Assembly: GCA_958450365.1 (NCBI GenBank)
Contig: CAUEEP010000736.1
Span: forward strand, 2,043,501 to 2,107,500
DNA: 64,000 bases
Direction of reading: 5' to 3'
From: Mesorhabditis belari
Lineage: Eukaryota; Nematoda; Chromadorea; Rhabditida; Rhabditidae
In this document: positions 44,800 to 55,700 of the stretch, piece after piece
Numbering within the stretch: the first letter of the stretch is position 1
How the letters are laid out: every line of letters begins with the position of its first letter
The notes under the pieces: model-generated
Database searches by the model: none
Seen by the model: the letters and a program-made list of their open reading frames with translations, nothing else
What the model was told of the DNA's origin: nothing
Position numbers and translations under genes: made by a program

Positions 44800-45487
44800 G
44801 CCAAAAAATGAAAATGAAATGGTCCATTTTGATGAGCCTTAGAAGCCAACTCGTTGGCCTTGAAATAAAAACATTTGATAATAATAGAAAGAAAAAACTC
44901 TACCTTCTCGTTTCCATCGATGCCAATCAGAATTTTTACCCAAATGAAATACACCGTTGAATTGAACACTGACTCCAGTTTATAGTGGAGTTTACGAAAC
45001 CTAAAAGGGAATTTATGGGTTAATATAAGAGAAATTCAACAAACGCTTGTTGGTAGGCGGCTGGTTGAAATCACGTTCGAATGTCATCTCGTCATAAGCT
45101 ACGATTACCTCCACAAAACTACATTCGGTTCTCCTTCTTGTGCTTGTCCTTCAAGGCTTTCAACAAGAGATTTTCGAATGGATTTAACAAATCGGGCATT
45201 GTTCTTCCCTTTTCCGAATTGTTTTTTTTCAAGCAACTTCCATCCACTGAATGCAAAATATTAGTCTCAAGCAAGAAGAAACATACAAATTCAAAGGATT
45301 TCATTTGCTAAACCATCCGCCGCCAACATCTAACTTCTTTGGTGTATCCGCACATGAACCTAAATCTAAATATCGAATATCGTTTAAAAAATCTCACAAT
45401 GTTGCCGACACGAAGACGTTTCTGAACCTACTGCTGACGAATCCTTCGTTGTTCATCGACATGCTGTTTCCACAACCAAATCAATAA
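44800..45487 (-). pseudogene. RNase H copy D, decayed
   Basis: Counterpart of copy C. Minus-strand fragments retain WVKILIGIDGNEK and ANELASKAHQN. These correspond to the KWVKAHVGVPGN and ADKLATAAEKE C-terminal segment of the intact enzyme, with the catalytic His lost (Leu or Ile instead) and Asp replaced by Asn. The upstream exons are frame-broken like copy C. Confidence 0.75.
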
Positions 45488-45761
45488 AAGAAACCATTAA
45501 ATGTTATGTGTTAAGCCAAACGCTATCTTATTTGATCCGGTTGGTTGAGCAAAGTATTTATTTTTGCATAGAATGATCAAAAATTATTAAAAAGATCACG
45601 AGAAATCACCAGAACATAAAGGTTCGTACTCACAATTTCAAATCTCGACAGGCACATTTTTGGCAGAAACAACATAAGCAACTGCTATAGCTCAAATAGG
45701 TAGGTGCAGTCACAAAAATAAGCTGAAAAAATACAAAGGATTGAGGCAGCAACAAATAGGG

Positions 45762-46841
45762 TCAGATCAAGTTTCCTTGAGCTAATGGAACATATTTGGT
45801 GAAGAAAAAGCGCTTGCTCACAACATAAATACAGCCTTTTTCAATCTCATCGAATCTTTTCCAATAGCAATGACATGGATCACCAAAACTTAAAAATTCG
45901 TCAACAGGATCATAAGCAAAAGGAAGCGTAAAACTTTCCAGTGATTTCTTCATTGTATTGATGATGAAAGTCTCTTCTCGTTCGTTGACATCACGAATTT
46001 CGGGAAAGTTCTTGATCAATTGGATCAAGAACTTCATTTCACCCTCGGTTGCGGAATACTCGGACCGCACGAAACAAGTGGCCTCTTTATTTTCACCCGG
46101 AATTCCGGAATTCAGAATCAACCTAATTGTCGATTCGACTACTTGTAGTTTCCAAACATTCATTTGGATGGTTTTGCAGGTTCTAAAGCCTCCATCACTA
46201 ATCAAAGACCATACAAGCTGTTGTTCTACTTCGCCCATCCCCCAAATGTCGAAGCTTGCGTGATCGGTGACCTCAGTTTTAAAATTCTTAAAAAAATCGT
46301 TGAAATTGTTTGCACTGAGCTCGTCGACATACAAATGATTGACTTGTTTCAAATTGGCGAAGATCTTCTTGAGTGCCGAACGTTCCTTTTCATTGAAGTC
46401 AGGCAACAGTTTGCCATTTCCATCAGTTTGTGAAATGAACAAACACGAACATCGTTCAACCTGTGATAATAAAAGAACATCACGTGACGAGAGAGAGAAA
46501 CGAATAGAATCACAAGTTGAAGTTGATTCATCAAAAGTTGAAGTTGATTCATCAAAGTTGATTCGAAAAGAAGGTAATTCACGAAATTTCTGGAATCGAA
46601 TGATGTAGGTATCCTCACGGAAATATCCAGTTGGTCGGTAGATGCTAATCCAATCAATTTGTTTTCCAAAAATCCGTGCTGGCTTCTGAAGAAGAATCCA
46701 TCGAAGCCTTCGGTCAACTTTCATCAATGCGGGCACATCATTTGGGTCCAATTCATCGATCACCTCCAAAATCAGGTCGTAGTAGAGTTTTCCCATCGGA
46801 AAATTGAGGAGATTGGGCATCCCGAATGCAAGTTTTGCCAT
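45762..46841 (-). CDS. F-box-like protein, right-arm copy
   Basis: Single-exon frame of 359 residues, start MAKLAFGMPNLLNFP behind the same TTTTCAG acceptor as the left copy. The F-box-like segment (YYDLILEVIDELDPND) is identical. Main differences: WISIYRPTGYFREDTYI replaces WISISRKGRWEEETYN, and the low-complexity run has two FDESTST units and CDS rather than three plus CDESTS. Otherwise only scattered substitutions. Both frames remaining open while indels stay in multiples of three suggests both copies have been under coding constraint since duplication. Confidence 0.7.
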   Translation of the reverse strand: MAKLAFGMPNLLNFPMGKLYYDLILEVIDELDPNDVPALMKVDRRLRWILLQKPARIFGKQIDWISIYRPTGYFREDTYIIRFQKFRELPSFRINFDESTSTFDESTSTCDSIRFSLSSRDVLLLSQVERCSCLFISQTDGNGKLLPDFNEKERSALKKIFANLKQVNHLYVDELSANNFNDFFKNFKTEVTDHASFDIWGMGEVEQQLVWSLISDGGFRTCKTIQMNVWKLQVVESTIRLILNSGIPGENKEATCFVRSEYSATEGEMKFLIQLIKNFPEIRDVNEREETFIINTMKKSLESFTLPFAYDPVDEFLSFGDPCHCYWKRFDEIEKGCIYVVSKRFFFTKYVPLAQGNLI

Positions 46842-47342
46842 TTTACCTGAAAATTGAAAGATTAGAAAAGAACAATCAGTGCACATATGGCAGAAAGGTT
46901 GGCTACAAAATACAAAATAAAAACAATCAACAAGGTGGGGACAAATGTCAGTTTTTAGCTCAAGTCTGATCTTGAATTTTTAAAAAGCTTTTGATGGTCT
47001 TTAGTGTATAAACAACAATAAGTAAAGCTTGACACTTAAAAGGAACCAAAAGTGACTTGAAAGATTTCAAAAGTCGCTTTTTTTAAAACAAAAACGTCTC
47101 GTAGACCAAAATAGCTCATTTATGATCCAAACAATGCTTAAAAATAGTACGGTATGCCTTTAGAAAGATATAAAAACCTACGCTAACAAGGAACAACTCT
47201 AAAAACACAAATTATGGCAGAAAAGGTCACCAATCACTTTCGGGGAGAAGAGAAGAATGATTTCCCAAGAGAAAAATCTCCGTTTTATGCCATCCTTTTG
47301 CTACGGTAGCTCACGAGGTTGTTATTTAGAATTCGAATTTAG

Positions 47343-47534
47343 ATGTTTCGTTCAAATTTTTTCGTTTCATTAAGGTTTTTCAAGCAAACCCTCAGATCTC
47401 AGCACCAATGCCTTTGTTGGTGTTCCTTTTGGTACCAAATTAAAATAGAGAAAATGGGTGATTTTCTCGGAAATATGGCACAGATTTTTAGCATTAATCA
47501 GTCTTCAGAAAAAATGATTGAAAAGTGGCAATAA
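47343..47534 (+). CDS. Possible small protein, 63 residues, right-arm copy
   Basis: MFRSNFFVSLRFFKQTLRSQ...FSINQSSEKMIEKWQ, one residue different from the left-arm copy (Trp for Cys at residue 26). Same divergent position relative to the F-box gene. Function unknown. Confidence 0.25.
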   Translation: MFRSNFFVSLRFFKQTLRSQHQCLCWCSFWYQIKIEKMGDFLGNMAQIFSINQSSEKMIEKWQ

Positions 47535-47811
47535 ATAAATCCTATTTTGTTTGTACCGATCTTATTGATAAGCAAATCGATGGACAGGCTCTAGTGGGTC
47601 TCAATTTTGACGAAACAAATCAACAAAAACGAGTACGTGGCACTTTTAAAAGTCTTTGTTGCAAGTTTAGTGTTGACTGAGCACTTAGGCAAGCTTTAGA
47701 CTTTAATTAGACCAAGGTTGTTCAGGAATCCGAAATAGTCTAGGCAGTGAAAGTGAAATGAAATGGATTGGATGAATGAAATGGAGATGAATGAGTTTTG
47801 GGCCATTCTCC

Positions 47812-48060
47812 TCACCAAAGTAAAAAGGTAGCAACAAGGGGAAAAGAAAGATTTTTGAGAGGCAATGATTCAAGGTGCTCTGAAATAATACGAGTGCTTG
47901 AGTGCTCGGGTTGGCTAAGGTGAGTCAAAGCTTTCAAGGCATACTTGTGACAAATTCTTCGATTGTTTTTGGACAGCACGTCTGTACAATCTCCATACGG
48001 CAGATCATCACATGATTCCATCTGTTCCAACACTTCTAACTTCAAATCGAAACACAACCC
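47812..48060 (-). CDS. Possible exon, open only in the right arm
   Basis: Minus-strand frame CFDLKLEVLEQMESCDDLPY...DVLSKNNRRICHKYALKAL...FPLVATFLL has balanced, protein-like composition. The matching left-arm stretch (31,760-31,925) has stops and indels. No start codon or domain is identifiable. It lies about 1 kb upstream of the right F-box-like gene on the same strand. Confidence 0.3.
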   Translation of the reverse strand, partial: GLCFDLKLEVLEQMESCDDLPYGDCTDVLSKNNRRICHKYALKALTHLSQPEHSSTRIISEHLESLPLKNLSFPLVATFLLW

Positions 48061-48107
48061 CTTTTATGGATAGCATAAATCTGAGAGAAACAGTAGAATT
48101 GACTTCG

Positions 48108-49776
48108 GCTAGCCAAAAAGGCAGTACTATCGATTTAAGAGAACTTAAAAAAGAAAAAGAAAGCTTTAAGAAAACTCTAAAAAGTGTTTGAATTTTTTGA
48201 ATTCTTAAGGAGCTCTAACTAGGGAACTGTTAAACTCGGAATCGATCTGGGGTATGTGACCTATCTACAAAACGCCACCGTGAAAAGTTAGGGGATACGT
48301 GTTTCCTTATTTTTACCTTTCCATAATTAGAAACCTGTAAAAACGCACCTAAAGTTCTGGCGATTTTTGGAAAATCGGGGTTAAATTTGAAAATGCGTTA
48401 AATTTGAGGATCCGCGGCACTTGGACAAGTAAATTTTGATTTGCGATCATTTCGCCTTAACTCATTTCGCTTAAAAATTTAAATGCCAATATAAATGCTG
48501 ACTTGACACGTGAGACACTCAATACGCGAATATTTTTTCCGTTTCGTATCAATGGGACATTACTTTTGTGGAGCTATTTGTTAAGTAACTTATTGTTTTT
48601 GTTTTTTACTTTAATTTTTCTGCAATGTATACGGGTATATCTTATAATCTTGAAAAGTAGAGTATTATGGGTATGCAAAATACCCTACACTTTTTGGGAA
48701 TATCGTTATTTTGCAAGATTTTCGTACGAAAGAAACTTTTGGATGGCAATGGGACAATACTTTTGTGGACCACTGTATAGATACTTTATTCATAACCTGA
48801 GACAAAGTGCGCTAGATTTAAGATTAATACACATGAATTCATACAAATAGCACGAAATGGGCCGATAAAAAGCAACACGATATAATAGATGTAAGATATG
48901 GGTAGCACAGATAACGTCATGGATCCACTAGAGCTTCAAGATCAAGATCATCTGCAGATAATTAAGAATCGAAAAAATTCTGAAGTGAAGTAGTTTGAAA
49001 GGGATGAAATGTCTAGAAAAACAAGAGGAGGAAAAAAATGAGTACTCCTTTCTTTCTTTTCTTCCAGATAGAGTTCCCACCAGCATAGAAAATCTGTCAA
49101 AAAACAAAGAAAGGTAAAGAATTCAGGAAACGAATTGGAGAAAACAACTCGAGTAAAACTTGCAGAGAATTTCAAGGAAGTTTCAGACATTTTCAATGTT
49201 TGTCTTAAACGGGTACACTTTAGTTTTTTTATGGAATAACAACAAATAAAGTCTTCTATCTAAATTCTTTCAAAATTTCTCAAAAAAAAAAAAAAGGCAG
49301 CTTTGAGGTGTAGTTTAAAAAAGTTGATCTATTTATCCCAACCTTAGACTATTCCTTAAGATGATTCTTAGTCGTGAATAAATCTGTAATTTAAACAACT
49401 GTAAATCTATCAGCCTGCTTGGTTCTTTATCTTCTGGCAAAATTAGACTCTGAAACTTTGCAAGTACTTGACAATCGTCAGCCATAAAAGTGCCCTACAG
49501 AAGTTAAAAGATAAAGGATTTTTTTAAATGTTATTTTCTACTTTCAAAGTTTTTGTGCAATAAAAAATGTAATATTTTACTTGATTGCAACAATAATTTA
49601 TTAAATTAGCTACACAGTCCATGAGTTTAGGAAATCACAAAACCCTATACGAAAAAGAAAATAACCCGAATAACCGATGGTGATTGCATCAGTTCATGAA
49701 AGGGTAGAACAGGATTTAGTTTCAAACCCCTAAGTAATAAAAATAACAACAAAAACAAGAAACAAATACTTAAAAA
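48108..49776. other. Intergenic, with a Tc1-type transposon end
   Basis: Only the repeat end at 48,551-48,775 is recognised. Open frames at 48,503-48,850 and 48,948-49,196 are hydrophobic or low-complexity and overlap the repeat end or lack motifs. Confidence 0.5.
48551..48775. mobile_element. Tc1-type transposon right end with IR/DR structure
   Basis: AATGGGACATTACTTTTGTGG at the start (first 20 bases at 48,551) is repeated in the same orientation at 48,748 as AATGGGACAATACTTTTGTG, continuing to GGACCACTG followed by TA. Two direct repeats about 197 bp apart ending in CCACTG-TA are the arrangement of the long terminal repeats of Tc1-family IR/DR elements. No opposite end or transposase is found, so it is a solo end. 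Confidence 0.55.
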
Positions 49777-52700
49777 TCACAGCTCGGTATGATCATCGAC
49801 TTTTGCGGATTTCGCTTGAAGTCCTTCACTTCTCCGGGAAACCACCTAGAAAAGGAGAGTGAAATTTTTAACCTTCAGTTCACGCTATATTACTACTTTG
49901 CGCCAAAATTGGGTCTTTTGCACTGATTTTGGTGTCATTTTGTAGATCTCAACAAGTGCAACAAAATAACACCAAAATCATAAAGACTGGCCCACTTAAA
50001 AGCAAGTTATGGTGAGTTGCGCAAAAACCCAGTTGGGCAAAAAATTTGGCGCAAAGTAGCCACTCCGCATATTATAACATGTAGAATAGATTCAGGATGC
50101 TTCTGGTCATGACACACTTAATCTTATATGTTATAGTATACTGTTACTGTAAGTCACATATTTTTTTTACAGTAAAAACTTGCCTAACTATGGACAAAAG
50201 CTGGTTCTAGACCTTCTGGGATTAATATTTTTGGTTTTAATTGCAGAGTCTAGTGAGTCTATTAGCTTAATTAATGTACCTGTTTCAAAATATAGTAGTA
50301 GCGATCTGGTGCTATATTTGTTAAAGTTTAAAACTTTCGTGAACTAATTACAGTACTTTTGCCGCAAATTGCTTATTTCTATTTTAAAGCTACTGTCATT
50401 TTACCTCTTTGATCTCTCGATCGTAATCACGCCATTCGGGAATGATTCGTTGCGCCGACTCAAGTTTTGGCTCTTTCGTATGGGGATTGTTGCACTGAAA
50501 AGAAATAATTAGTCAGTTCCAGTATCTTTACAATTTATCCAACTCAATCAACGCACCAAATCGATTGTTTTTGCCGACCCCTTGCTCTCATCGTCACACC
50601 ATGTCTCACACCAAAGCCATTCTTGTGGAAGTGACTTGATTCGTACCTGAGAATTTTCCATTTTTCTTTGATCATATCATTTTTTGAAACCTGATGGATC
50701 ATGTTGTTGGGTAGATCTTGATCCAAGTTCGACAAGCTGTTTGGATCAGCCGACAGGCCTTGGTACTGTCCGCGTAGCCGATCACCGGCGGCGATTTGGC
50801 GGAATTTGTGCAAGTCCACGACGTACAAAGCACTAAGTTGACAATTTGCTGTTTTACAGTAATTTTACAATTGTGAACTGGAAAGTGTCATCAAAGCCTT
50901 ACCTAATGTGATATCTTCTTCCAGCCAAGTGATTCTTCCAATAGCCTTGTTTCCAGAATCGGAATCCCTCCATCGATTGCCGGGAGTCACAGAAAGGAAC
51001 ATATCTGAAAGAGCACAGGAATTCCAGAAATTTCAAGTATTCATACCCGTATGGGTTCCCATCGAGCCCATAATTCATCAACTCAATCAAATCCGAGCGC
51101 ACGACTTGATCCGCGTCGACGAAGATGATCTTTTGCACATCCAACGGGAAAAGCACATCCAAGAACAAGATCTGAAAGTTTTTTTGAGATCAATACTGAG
51201 ATCATTTTGGTTAAAGTTTCAGCTACTTTAAACCCACTTTATATCCCCACATGATACGGTGCTTCTCTTTTTGCTGATGGAGCCATCTCGGCCATTTGTA
51301 CTCGACCAATTGATACTCGAATCCATATTCTTGAGCCAAAAGCGGGAGATCTTCCTTGAATTGTGGACTGAGGTAGTTCTTCAGAAGCCAGAATTTGACG
51401 TTGCTTTTTGTTGTTTTCATCACGGACAAGATCATAATGCGCATGAAGCGCTCATAGAGATGACCGGATGCGAGAGAGAAAACGTTGATTGTTTCATGTT
51501 TTTCGCCAACTGGAATTTGATTTTTTGATTTGGATTTAGACAATCTAAATAAAACCTATTCTTGGCACTTAAGCTAGTTTAAGGTTACATAAAGTTAAGA
51601 AAGAACAGACATGAACCGTTTATTCTGGTTATCAGACATTTGATACGCGCCTCGCCCCTTTTGTCAATGATAATCTAACTTTGAGCTCAAATATCCTGAC
51701 CTTGGGCTGTTCAATTTTAATATTCTTGGTATCATTAGATGCACCAATTCTTTCTCTGGCGATTGGTATCAAAAACTATTTAAATTGGACAGCCTAACAC
51801 CAAGACGTTTGAGCTCAAAGGCTAAAAGTTAGATTGCCAATGGCGAAAGGGGCGGGGCACGTATCAAATGCCCCACAATCGTTTATTCTTACTTACCAAG
51901 CGTGCCGAGACTGCTCCAAATGCCACCACCCTCTTCACCGCTATCCAACAGTTTCTCGTCTTCTTTCCCTTCGTTCTTGGCCACTCGAACACGTATCACT
52001 TTGCCTGGAAATATAGCCTTATATTGCTGGAGTCTGGATAAAAATACCGTTGAAAGAGTTGATAATGATCCGCACTCGATCGTCAACATCACCATCCGTA
52101 TTCAAATGCGATTGAATCTTGTAGATTTCTTTCGATTTGCCCTCGCGAAGTTGCAGCAACCAAGCACCCGGGTTGGCCTAGGTTCAAAAATATAAGCTAT
52201 AATAGTTGGGTTTCTAGAGTTGGAGAATATATTAGACTGTTCAGAAAGCCTTTTCTTTCCTTTTCATACTTCCATTGAAAAATAACAAATTCACGAATTA
52301 ACCTATCGTTTGCTCTAAATAAGAAGTGTTTTTTGTTCAATTTCCCATCTTTTAAAGCCAATTTGGGTTCACTTTTAAGCAAATTCGAGAGTGAAAATAC
52401 GTGTTTTTGTCGTAAAAATCTATATAAACCTCCACGAAGAAATTGGCTAATTCAATTTCTCTGAAAATTTGGCTATTTACCTGACTTTTTGTGCTCTATC
52501 TTTTATCTATTGACACGAAGATAGGTTTCCTTAGCTAAAGTGTCTAAACCGCATCATCGAACCGTCTTTTTGACTACCCGACTTCACGCTCCCAAAAAAT
52601 CCAGACATAAAACATTTTTAAATCTTTTTAATGTTATTTTGCAGAAAAATGAATGGCTTTTCTAATGAAACAAACCGTAGTTTAATTGGTACATTTGTTG

Positions 52701-55700
52701 TTTTAAAACGGAAGTACGAAAAGGAATGAAAAGACTTTCTTGGACAGTCTAATAACATAGTTACTAGATCAGCCACAGCTAACCAACCTTCAATTGGAAA
52801 TAACCCAAGTTGGCCATGACAATTGTGTCGTAGATCGTTGGATCGTTCACATTTCCAAGATCGAATTGCAAGCCACGAGGCGGACCGCCAGTGATCTAAA
52901 TTGACAGTTCACCAGCTCTTTCCAACACGTTTACCTCATCGAAACAATGTCCTTCCAGCAAAATATTTTGCAGTTCAAAGACAGCTTCAACATCTTGTGA
53001 AACCTGGAAACCATTATCTATGCCATTTTGACCTTCTTACTTGATCCAATTGAATATTATCCAAATCGTAAAGAGCTGAGACGGCTTCGATCATCCAGGC
53101 TTCTGGTGGATGGACACTGAAAAAGAAATGAAAAAGCATGAGGTTAGAAACCTTATTTCAAGTCCAACCTCAAAGCCAGAAGTTGCTTAGTGGGCAAGGC
53201 AGAGAATCGGGCTTGTCGAACAGCGATTTGGCCAGCGCTGTCAAATTGAAGCTCGGCGGCGGCAACGTAGCGATAGAATCTAAAATTTCCTTAATAAATT
53301 AAATCAGTACTGCTTGTTTTTATATGTCTATTGGTAATACAATTGCAACTACAGCCAGAATGTAAGCCAGGCTAGGTAAGGAAAGACCAGAGCCAGAGTT
53401 TCAGGCCTGACTTCTGGCGGACCTAGGAACTTTTTATAGACTAAAACTGTAGTTAAGTTAGAATTTGGCTTCTGATCTGACCCTGGCCTTGCCCGAAAAA
53501 TCGCTTTTGCACAATCCAAACTATTTCTACCTCTTCAATGGCAGCTCACTGAGCTTTGCTTTCGGGTTCATCACAATCTTGATATCACAGTTCACCGTTT
53601 TCCGCAACAAATGAAGAATTGGAGCCAACTTTTGCGCTTCCCTGAAAGCCTTTGTAAATTTTTCGAATCATCGATCCTGCCTGCTCAACGGATCAACAAC
53701 AGCAAAAACATCCAAAGTGGCACGGGTCGGATCATCAGCATTGAGAGTGACAACACTCTTCTTGTCATCATGAAGTGCAACCCAAGAGCGCTAAATGGTC
53801 TTGTAAAAGGCATTGGGGTGTGTCGTACCTTTTGAGTTGCTGAAGATCTTCCGATGAGAGAGAATGTTCGGAGAACGACATTTGATGATTTTCCGTCTTT
53901 CTTCTCAACTTCCCATTTGTCGATGTGGGTGGCAACAGCCTAGAAAGGTGTTTATTGTGACGATAGCAATTTAATGTTACCAGAAGCTATGCAAAACTTT
54001 TTATATGCAAATTTTCAGTGCATAAATTTTGTTTTAAGGACCACTGGATCTCGTGTGACTTGTACTTGTGAAAGAAAAGGTACTTTTGACTTTTGTGAAC
54101 AAAGAATACATGCAGAACAAGGTACTCGTATGGTGGTGTTTAATTTAGACTCCCGAGTCACTTATTCTCCGAATTATTTTTACTTTGGCTCCTCGTGCAT
54201 GTAGAAGTTTCTCTAGCAACACCACATCCTCCTCTTCAATCTTTTCCCCGTCATCAAGAGGCCCGATCCGCATTCCATTGGCAACGATTGCCGATTTCCC
54301 TGGCGCAACACCAATTACCTGAATCTTCTTTATAAAAATTTCAATTGATCAATTACCTCTTTAGCAAATACACTGTGCATTTTTATATGTTCACAAAGTG
54401 GCAACAGAGAACGGTCTTTCTCAAAAGCTTCCACATTCATTCCTCCAACAGCCAAATCGGCAATCGAAGAGCCTTGATTTTCTTCCTGAATGAATTCATA
54501 GTTTCTTAGTTTTTTAACAAACTACCTTGACAAACTTTGTCACCATCAATTTTGCTTGGTTTGATGGAAGTAAACGGAGAGCGGCAAGAATTCTCGAAGT
54601 TGTGCTCTCGGGTTTACAGGCAGCTTCAAGCGACGATGGGTTTGGAATGAAAGCAATGCGGCTGGTCGAGCTGAAAGACGGTTTGGTTTATTTTGGCTTT
54701 GGCTTTTAATTCTTGCCCAATTTTGTGCAAATTGCCAAAACTTTTATCACTAATTCTACCGTAAACCCAAGCTACTATAATTTCAATGAATTCAAATTTG
54801 TGCAAAAGATTATTGTCAATATCATTGATTCGACTTGGACCTCCTAGAGTCAAATCCTCATTATTTACCTGTGCTTCAAATGCTTGATGTGAGAATAAGC
54901 CAAATCTCGTCCCTCTTCAGTCTCCAAATCGGTAACAACCCACAATGTAGCTGCTTTTGTCGATTCTTCGTCACCCCTGTAATTTATTGGATTCATTCAC
55001 CACGTTTCATTCATAAAATTGTGTTCTGTAACTCACTTGTTCATGTACTTCAGCTTGTCAATCATACAGGTTCCTTTCTGGGCATTGTCGAGCGCTTCAA
55101 ATTCCTTGACGTTTTTGGCCTTGCATCCGAGAACATCTACAAAGCTTTTTGTAACCTTCAGCTTTCAAAATTACTTGTCAAGTCCAGATAGTCAGCTTGT
55201 GTTGGTGGTGAGAGGATCCGTTTGTTTAAGCGAGGCATGATGTCTGGTTGTTCCAATAGCCAGTTTTGCACGTTGCTCTTATCCTAAACTTTAGATATCA
55301 ACTACTGTAACTGTAAAATAAAGTCATTTTAATTTATAGATTTAGAGAATGATGTCTATTGAACAAATTCTGTTACTACTTTGAGGCAAACCTTCAGTGT
55401 TCCATCCATGACAGCTTTCTGAAGTTTCGGTGTAATCTTCATAATTTCCATCATGATCGTCTCCTCAATTTTGTCTCCAGAAATCTGAAAACACTCCTCA
55501 ACTTTTCAAAACCTTAAAAACTCACTCCTTCATCCTCAAGCGCATATCCGTTCAAAAGCACTTTTGGTGCTTTACCGATCGCTGATTTCTTCAGAAAAGC
55601 AGCTCCTTGTGCGCGTCCTTTATCATAATCAGATGAAGCTCCAAACACGTCATTGATATCACTATCCTGAACAGTCATGCAATTTCGTCTGCTGACAACT

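Larger units (their letters stand above)
44660..48107. repeat. Inverted duplication S, right arm (partner 31,715-35,540)
   Basis: Mirror of the left arm: a 130-bp block, RNase H copy D, the F-box-like gene, the 63-residue frame and the 5' flank, in that order. It differs by substitutions, repeat-unit loss inside the F-box gene and small indels. Confidence 0.95.

Noticed and set aside
48503..48850. 115-codon hydrophobic open frame
   Set aside because: It covers the Tc1-type terminal repeats. The repeated DNA motif explains it better than coding.
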